Shown here piece by piece: positions 59,372-64,000 of a stretch of 64,000 nucleotides of DNA. The notes below the pieces were generated by a model. It ran no database searches. It saw only the letters and a program-made list of their open reading frames with translations, and had not been told where the DNA came from. Source of the DNA: Glycomyces tenuis DSM 44171 (lineage in GTDB: Bacteria > Actinomycetota > Actinomycetes > Mycobacteriales > Micromonosporaceae); NCBI RefSeq assembly GCF_000427885.1, contig NZ_ATYW01000002.1, positions 143,073-207,072 on the forward strand, read 5' to 3'. A program made the translations under genes and the position numbers. Each line of letters begins with the position of its first letter. Positions within the stretch are counted from its first letter, which is position 1.

Positions 59372-60207
59372 TGGGTCAGAAGATCCACCCGCACGGGTAC
59401 CGCCTCGGCATCAGCAGTGACTGGACGTCGCGCTGGTACGCCGACAAGGAATACGCCGACTACGTCGGCGAGGACGTGAAGATCCGCAAGCTCATGACCG
59501 AGGGTCTCGAGCGCGCCGGCATCAGCAAGGTCGACATCGAGCGCACCCGCGAGCGGGTCCGCGTCGACATCCACACCGCCCGCCCGGGCATCGTCATCGG
59601 CCGCAAGGGCGCCGAGGCGGACCGGCTGCGCGGACGCCTGGAGAAGCTGACCGGCAAGCAGGTCCAGCTGAACATCATCGAGGTCAAGAACCCCGACGTC
59701 GATGCTCAGCTCGTCGCCCAGGGCGTGGCCGAGCAGCTCGCCAGCCGCGTCAACTTCCGCCGCGCCATGCGCAAGGCCATCCAGTCGGCCATGCGCAACC
59801 CGACGGTCAAGGGCATCAAGGTGCAGTGCGCCGGCCGCCTCGGCGGCGCCGAGATGAGCCGCTCCGAGCAGTACCGCGAGGGCCAGGTCCCGCTGCACAC
59901 GCTCCGCGCGAACATCGACTACGGCCTGTTCGAGGCCCACACGACCTTCGGCCGCATCGGCGTGAAGGTGTGGATCTACAAGGGCGAGGCCACGCTCAAG
60001 GAGCAGGCCGAGCAGGTGCAGCGCCGACGCGACTCGGGCGGCGAGCGGGGCGGGCGTCCCGGTCGCGGCCGCGGTGGCCGCGGAAGCCGGGGCCGCACCG
60101 CGAACACGGGCACGCCGCAGGGCGCGCAGCCCGCGGGCGAGTCGGCCGCTCCGGCGACCGAGGTCGGCGCCGCCGGCTCCGCCGAGACGAAGAAGCAGGA
60201 GGGTTGA
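59371..60207 (+). CDS. rpsC: 30S ribosomal protein S3 with Gly/Arg-rich tail
   Basis: A 278-aa protein at the mRNA entry tunnel. The KH domain motif [20 protein letters not shown] is near residue 74. Beyond ~residue 215 comes an unusually long Arg/Gly-rich then Ala/Glu-rich tail. AAGGAGGAG gives a strong ribosome site. Confidence 0.98.
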   Translation: MGQKIHPHGYRLGISSDWTSRWYADKEYADYVGEDVKIRKLMTEGLERAGISKVDIERTRERVRVDIHTARPGIVIGRKGAEADRLRGRLEKLTGKQVQLNIIEVKNPDVDAQLVAQGVAEQLASRVNFRRAMRKAIQSAMRNPTVKGIKVQCAGRLGGAEMSRSEQYREGQVPLHTLRANIDYGLFEAHTTFGRIGVKVWIYKGEATLKEQAEQVQRRRDSGGERGGRPGRGRGGRGSRGRTANTGTPQGAQPAGESAAPATEVGAAGSAETKKQEG

Positions 60208-60212
60208 GCGAC

Positions 60213-60638
60213 ATGCTCATGCCACGGAAACCGCCGCGCGGTTACCGCAAGCCCCACGCGCCCAAGCGCAAGGGCAAGGCGACTCGCGGCACTCGAGTGA
60301 CGTTCGGCGAGTACGGCATCCAGGCGCTGGAGCACAGCTACGTGACCAACCGCCAGATCGAGGCGGCCCGTATCGCGATGACCCGCCACATCAAGCGCGG
60401 CGGCAAGGTCTGGATCAACATCTTCCCGGACCGCGCCATCACGAAGAAGCCGGCCGAGACCCGTCAGGGCTCCGGCAAGGGCTCGCCCGAGTTCTGGGTG
60501 GCCAACGTCAAGCCCGGCCGGGTGATGTTCGAGCTGTCGTTCCCGACCGAGACCATCGCCCACGAGGCGCTGATGCGGGCGATCCACAAACTGCCCATGA
60601 AGTGCCGCATCGTGACGCGTGAAGGTGCAGGTGAGTAG
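60213..60638 (+). CDS. rplP: 50S ribosomal protein L16
   Basis: A 141-aa protein near the A-site tRNA elbow. It starts [15 protein letters not shown] and contains [20 protein letters not shown] and [17 protein letters not shown] 60213 after GGAGGG; ATG 60219 is a less likely alternative. Confidence 0.98.
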   Translation: MLMPRKPPRGYRKPHAPKRKGKATRGTRVTFGEYGIQALEHSYVTNRQIEAARIAMTRHIKRGGKVWINIFPDRAITKKPAETRQGSGKGSPEFWVANVKPGRVMFELSFPTETIAHEALMRAIHKLPMKCRIVTREGAGE

Positions 60639-60640
60639 CG

Positions 60641-60874
60641 ATGGCGACTGGTATCGACGCCGGTGAGCTCCGCGAGCTCAGCGACAAGGAGCTCCAGGCG
60701 AAACTCCTGGACAAGAAGGAAGAGCTGTTCAACCTGCGAGTCCGGGGTGCCACCGGCCAGCTGGAGAACAACCACATGCTCGGCCTGGTCCGCAAGGAGA
60801 TCGCGCGGATCTACACCGTCATGAACGAGCGCCGGTTGGGCCTCAGCGCCACGCCGGAGGAGGTTGAAGAATGA
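60641..60874 (+). CDS. rpmC: 50S ribosomal protein L29
   Basis: A 77-aa helical-hairpin protein at the tunnel exit next to L23. [24 protein letters not shown] (split reading) and the [15 protein letters not shown] segment identify it. Starts 2 nt after rplP; overlaps rpsQ by 4 nt. Confidence 0.97.
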   Translation: MATGIDAGELRELSDKELQAKLLDKKEELFNLRVRGATGQLENNHMLGLVRKEIARIYTVMNERRLGLSATPEEVEE

Positions 60875-61143
60875 GCGAGGAGACTGTCGACACTCGCGGC
60901 CGGCGCAAGGTGCTCGAGGGCGTCATCGTCGGCGACAAGATGGACAAGACCGCCGTGGTCGAAGTCGAGGACCGCAAGAAGCACCCGCTGTACGGCAAGG
61001 TCCTGCGGTCCACCAAGAAGTACAAGGCCCACGACGAGAACAACCAGTGCGGCGTCGGCGACCGCGTCTCCATCATGGAGACCCGGCCGCTGTCGAAGAC
61101 GAAGCGCTGGCGCGTCGTGGAGATCCTTGAGAAGGCCAAGTAG
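60871..61143 (+). CDS. rpsQ: 30S ribosomal protein S17
   Basis: A 90-aa OB-fold 16S rRNA-binding protein. [19 protein letters not shown] and [20 protein letters not shown] are diagnostic. ATGA overlap with rpmC. Last gene of the S10 operon proper. Confidence 0.98.
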   Translation: MSEETVDTRGRRKVLEGVIVGDKMDKTAVVEVEDRKKHPLYGKVLRSTKKYKAHDENNQCGVGDRVSIMETRPLSKTKRWRVVEILEKAK

Positions 61144-61155
61144 GGAGATCGGGAC

Positions 61156-61521
61156 GTGATTCAGCAAGAGTCGCGGCTGAAGGTCGCCGACAACACCGGT
61201 GCGCGGGAGATCCTGTGCATCCGGGTGCTGGGCGGCTCGGGCCGACGCTATGCCGGTATCGGCGACACGATCGTGGCCTCCGTCAAGGACGCCATCCCGG
61301 GCGCCGGTGTCAAGAAGGGCGATGTGGTCCAGGCCGTCATCGTGCGCACCGTCAAGGAGCGCCGCCGCCCGGACGGCTCGTACATCAAGTTCGACGAGAA
61401 CGCCGCCGTCCTCGTCAAGGACGGCGAACCGCGAGGGACCCGCATCTTCGGGCCGGTCGCCCGTGAACTGCGCGACAAGCAGTACATGAAGATCATCTCC
61501 CTCGCACCGGAGGTGTTGTAG
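61156..61521 (+). CDS. rplN: 50S ribosomal protein L14
   Basis: A 121-aa protein at the subunit interface. [20 protein letters not shown] and the [20 protein letters not shown]-like block are clear. GTG start with GGGAGA upstream; 12 nt after rpsQ with no terminator, so S10 and spc genes are probably one transcript. Confidence 0.98.
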   Translation: MIQQESRLKVADNTGAREILCIRVLGGSGRRYAGIGDTIVASVKDAIPGAGVKKGDVVQAVIVRTVKERRRPDGSYIKFDENAAVLVKDGEPRGTRIFGPVARELRDKQYMKIISLAPEVL

Positions 61522-61523
61522 CG

Positions 61524-61838
61524 ATGAAGGTGAAGAAAGGCGACCGGGTCCGCGTCATCGCGGGCAAGGACAAGGGAGCCGAGGGCCTGGTGCTGGAGGC
61601 GTACCCGAGCCGCGAGCGCGTGCTCGTCGAGGGCGTCAACCGGATCACCAAGCACACCAAGGCCGGCCAGACGGCGCGCGGTTCGCGCACCGGCGGGATC
61701 GTCACCCAGGAGGCGTCCATCCACGTCTCCAACGTGATGGTGCTCGACGCCGACAACCAGCCCACCCGCGTGGGCTACCGCAAGGACGACGACGGCCGCA
61801 AGGTGCGGATCTCCAAGCGGACGGGTAAGGACCTGTGA
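61524..61838 (+). CDS. rplX: 50S ribosomal protein L24
   Basis: A 104-aa assembly-initiator protein with a KOW motif at the start ([19 protein letters not shown]) and [25 protein letters not shown] before the ATG. Its TGA overlaps the rplE start. Confidence 0.98.
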   Translation: MKVKKGDRVRVIAGKDKGAEGLVLEAYPSRERVLVEGVNRITKHTKAGQTARGSRTGGIVTQEASIHVSNVMVLDADNQPTRVGYRKDDDGRKVRISKRTGKDL

Positions 61839-62407
61839 TGACTGACGTTGCAGAGAAGATCGCTCCGCGCCTGAAGGAGACCTACAAGTCCGACATCAGG
61901 CCGAAGCTGACCGACGAGTTCAAGTACGTGAACCCGCACCAGGTGCCCGGTCTGACGAAGATCGTGGTGAACATGGGCGTGGGCGAGGCCGCTCGGGACT
62001 CCAAGCTCATCAACGGCGCGCTCGAGGACCTGGCGACGATCACCGGGCAGAAGCCCATCGTGCGTCGCGCCAAGAAGTCGATCGCGCAGTTCAAGCTGCG
62101 CGAGGGCCAGGCCATCGGCGCGAAGGTGACCCTTCGCGGCGACCGCATGTGGGAGTTCCTCGACCGGCTGCTGTCGATCGCGCTGCCCCGCATCCGCGAC
62201 TTCCGCGGCCTGTCGGACCAGCAGTTCGACGGGAACGGCAACTACACGTTCGGCCTGACCGAGCAGGCGGTGTTCCCCGAGATCGACCAGGACAAGATCG
62301 ACCGGGTGCGCGGCATGGACATCACGGTGGTGACCACCGCGAAGACCGACGACGAAGGCCGGGCGCTGCTGCGGCACCTGGGCTTCCCGTTCAAGGAGAA
62401 CGACTAA
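61838..62407 (+). CDS. rplE: 50S ribosomal protein L5
   Basis: A 189-aa 5S rRNA-binding protein of the central protuberance. [19 protein letters not shown] near residue 39, [20 protein letters not shown] and [17 protein letters not shown] are diagnostic. ATG 61838 overlaps the rplX stop (TGATG); GTG 61835 one codon earlier is possible. Confidence 0.98.
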   Translation: MTDVAEKIAPRLKETYKSDIRPKLTDEFKYVNPHQVPGLTKIVVNMGVGEAARDSKLINGALEDLATITGQKPIVRRAKKSIAQFKLREGQAIGAKVTLRGDRMWEFLDRLLSIALPRIRDFRGLSDQQFDGNGNYTFGLTEQAVFPEIDQDKIDRVRGMDITVVTTAKTDDEGRALLRHLGFPFKEND

Positions 62408-62592
62408 TGGCGAAGAAAGCCCTCATCGCGAAGGCCAAGCGCAAGCCGAAGTTCGCCGTGCGCGCCTACAGCCGCTGCCAGAAGTGCGGCCGCCCGAAGG
62501 CCGTCTACCGCAAGTTCGGCCTGTGCCGCGTCTGCGTGCGCGACATGGCCCACGCGGGCGAACTCCCGGGCGTCCACAAGGCCTCCTGGTAA
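62407..62592 (+). CDS. rpsN: 30S ribosomal protein S14, zinc-binding (type Z)
   Basis: A 61-aa zinc-ribbon S14. Cysteines pair as C-Q-K-C near residue 24 and C-R-V-C near residue 40. The short zinc form is the housekeeping version in the spc operon; a zinc-free paralogue elsewhere in the genome is common but cannot be seen here. Shares one base with rplE (TAATG). Confidence 0.98.
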   Translation: MAKKALIAKAKRKPKFAVRAYSRCQKCGRPKAVYRKFGLCRVCVRDMAHAGELPGVHKASW

Positions 62593-62661
62593 GGAACTCA
62601 GATCGCTACAGGCCCCCGGCCCACCGCGGGGGAACCGGAGTGAGAAAGGTAAACACAGCCA

Positions 62662-63069
62662 ATGACAATGACCGACCCGATCGCAGACATGCTGACGCGT
62701 CTGCGGAACGCCAACCAGGCTTACCACGACACCACGTCGATGCCGCACTCCAAGATGAAGGCCTCCATCGCCGAGGTCCTCAAGCAGGAGGGCTACATCG
62801 CCGACTGGCGCGTCGAGGAGCCCGAGGAGGGCAAAGTCGGCAAGAAGCTTGTCGTCGACCTGAAGTTCGGCGAGCACCGCGAGCGGTCCCTGGCGGGCCT
62901 GCGCCGCGTCTCGAAGCCGGGCCTGCGGGTCTACGCCAAGTCCACGGAGCTGCCGCGCGTGCTCGGCGGCCTGGGTGTGGCCATCGTGTCCACCTCCCAG
63001 GGCCTGCTGACCGACCGCCAGGCTCGCAAGCGCGGCGTGGGCGGCGAAGTCATCGCCTACATCTGGTAG
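62662..63069 (+). CDS. rpsH: 30S ribosomal protein S8
   Basis: A 135-aa 16S rRNA-binding protein and, in enterobacteria, the spc-operon repressor. [17 protein letters not shown] and [21 protein letters not shown] are diagnostic. ATG 62662 or, two codons later, 62668. The 69-nt gap after rpsN could hold a control element. Confidence 0.98.
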   Translation: MTMTDPIADMLTRLRNANQAYHDTTSMPHSKMKASIAEVLKQEGYIADWRVEEPEEGKVGKKLVVDLKFGEHRERSLAGLRRVSKPGLRVYAKSTELPRVLGGLGVAIVSTSQGLLTDRQARKRGVGGEVIAYIW

Positions 63070-63087
63070 TCAAGGAGGGTATGAAGC

Positions 63088-63627
63088 ATGTCCCGCATTG
63101 GGAAGCAGCCGATCCAGGTGCCCTCCGGCGTCGACGTGAAGATCGACGGCGCGACGGTCACCGTGAAGGGCCCCAAGGGCCAGCTCGTCCGCGAGCTGCC
63201 CGAGCCCATCGGCATCGAGAAGAACGAGGACGGTTCGCTCCAGGTGACCCGCCCCAACGACGAGCGCAAGTCGCGGGCCCTGCACGGCCTGGCGCGCAGC
63301 CTCGTCAACAACATGGTCGTCGGCGTCTCCGAGGGGTACACGAAGTCCCTGGAGATCAACGGCACCGGTTACCGCGCGCAGGCCAAGGGCAAGGGTGTGG
63401 AGATGAGCCTCGGCTTCTCCCACACCATCCAGGTCGACGCGCCGGAGGGCATCTCGTTCAAGGTCGAGAAGCCGACCCTGCTGCACGTCGAGGGCATCGA
63501 CAAGCAGCTGGTCGGCCAGGTCGCCTCGAACATCCGCCGACTGCGTCCGCCGGAACCCTACAAGGGCAAGGGCGTGAAGTACGTCGACGAGCGCATCCGC
63601 CGCAAGGCCGGGAAGGCAGGTAAGTAA
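63088..63627 (+). CDS. rplF: 50S ribosomal protein L6
   Basis: A 179-aa two-domain protein near the sarcin-ricin loop. [20 protein letters not shown] at the start and [19 protein letters not shown] at the end are diagnostic. ATG 63088 follows AAGGAGGG by 8 nt; shares one base with rplR. Confidence 0.98.
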   Translation: MSRIGKQPIQVPSGVDVKIDGATVTVKGPKGQLVRELPEPIGIEKNEDGSLQVTRPNDERKSRALHGLARSLVNNMVVGVSEGYTKSLEINGTGYRAQAKGKGVEMSLGFSHTIQVDAPEGISFKVEKPTLLHVEGIDKQLVGQVASNIRRLRPPEPYKGKGVKYVDERIRRKAGKAGK

Positions 63628-64000
63628 TGGCGAGCAAACTCGAGCGCCGTCGCCCGTCTGGGTCCGTCTCCCAGCGCCGGCGGATCGCGAAGAACCGGCG
63701 CCACTTCCGTGGCCGCAAGAAGATCACCGGCACGGCCGAGCAGCCGCGCCTGGCGGTGTTCCGCTCCTCGAAGCACATCGTGGCCCAGGTCATCGACGAC
63801 ACGAAGGGCCACACGCTGGCCGCCGCGTCGACGGTCGAGCCCGGCCTGCGCGCCTTCGAGGGTGACAAGACCGCGAAGGCCAAGGAGGTCGGCAAACTCG
63901 TCGCCGAGCGCGCGAAGGAGGCCGGCGTCGAGGCGGTCGTCTTCGACCGCGGCGGTCTGAAGTACCACGGCCGCATCGCGGCCCTGGCCGACGCCGCCCG
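63627..64000 (+). CDS. rplR: 50S ribosomal protein L18 (3' end outside window)
   Basis: First 124 codons of L18, a 5S rRNA-binding protein of the central protuberance. [37 protein letters not shown] and [20 protein letters not shown] are visible. Only the last few residues lie beyond the window. ATG at 63627 overlaps the rplF stop (TAATG). Confidence 0.96.
   Translation, partial: MASKLERRRPSGSVSQRRRIAKNRRHFRGRKKITGTAEQPRLAVFRSSKHIVAQVIDDTKGHTLAAASTVEPGLRAFEGDKTAKAKEVGKLVAERAKEAGVEAVVFDRGGLKYHGRIAALADAA

Overview
The window is about 70% G+C. It uses many GTG and TTG starts, has several promoters whose -10 box lies 6-7 nt before the start codon (leaderless transcripts), and carries actinobacterial hallmark genes: a fused TrpE-TrpG, an AdnA/AdnB helicase-nuclease pair, a eukaryote-type IleRS with a translational T-box, and a zinc-binding S14. 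It is a chromosomal segment of a high-GC actinomycete. A Glycomyces/Stackebrandtia-like or micromonosporal relative is my guess from gene content and is not proven.

Layout. 1-2929: end of valS, then folC, a small membrane protein and a GNAT acetyltransferase in a tight run. 3211-8043: a four-gene cassette of poorly understood actinobacterial proteins. It comprises a 625-aa helical protein, a ParA/MinD-like protein with a variant P-loop, and a 332-aa protein, convergent with a 338-aa protein. In order and size it matches what I remember as the SCO2524/SCO2523/SCO2522/SCO2521 families, and it is the best candidate here for an undescribed system. 8090-10423: a membrane-anchored VOC-domain protein, ndk and a CsaA-like tRNA-binding protein. 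10455-12174: an EamA transporter bracketed by two inverted copies of a ~130-bp repeat. 12184-16220: a membrane-anchored protein, a D-2-hydroxyacid dehydrogenase, a DHFR-like reductase, a VapBC pair and a YqeB-like protein. 16296-22034: trpEG and ileS diverge from a 460-bp region containing a Trp-codon leader peptide with attenuator hairpin on one strand and an Ile T-box on the other. 22198-25266: membrane protein, RHH-Doc toxin-antitoxin pair, and two paralogous lipoproteins. 25370-31505: adnB and adnA. 31617-35621: a small secreted protein, then an ABC exporter divergent from its MarR-like regulator.

35702-48898 is the secE-nusG-rplKA-rplJL-rpoBC block, with an L10 leader/attenuator before rplJ and an unusual 1.7-kb, gene-poor, very GC-rich gap before rpoB. 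48937-50488 is a small accessory island (orphan RHH antitoxin, AbrB-RelE pair, two tiny genes) inserted between rpoC and rpsL. 51079-55364 is the str operon (rpsL, rpsG, fusA, tuf). 55781-64000 is the S10 and spc operon run from rpsJ into a truncated rplR.

Points beyond the ordinary: S12 has Arg at position 88, the site of classic streptomycin-resistance substitutions; the rifampicin pocket of RpoB departs from the usual actinobacterial sequence; and the leaders of rpsL and rpsJ share an 18-nt motif. No CRISPR array, rRNA, intact tRNA or intact insertion sequence was seen.
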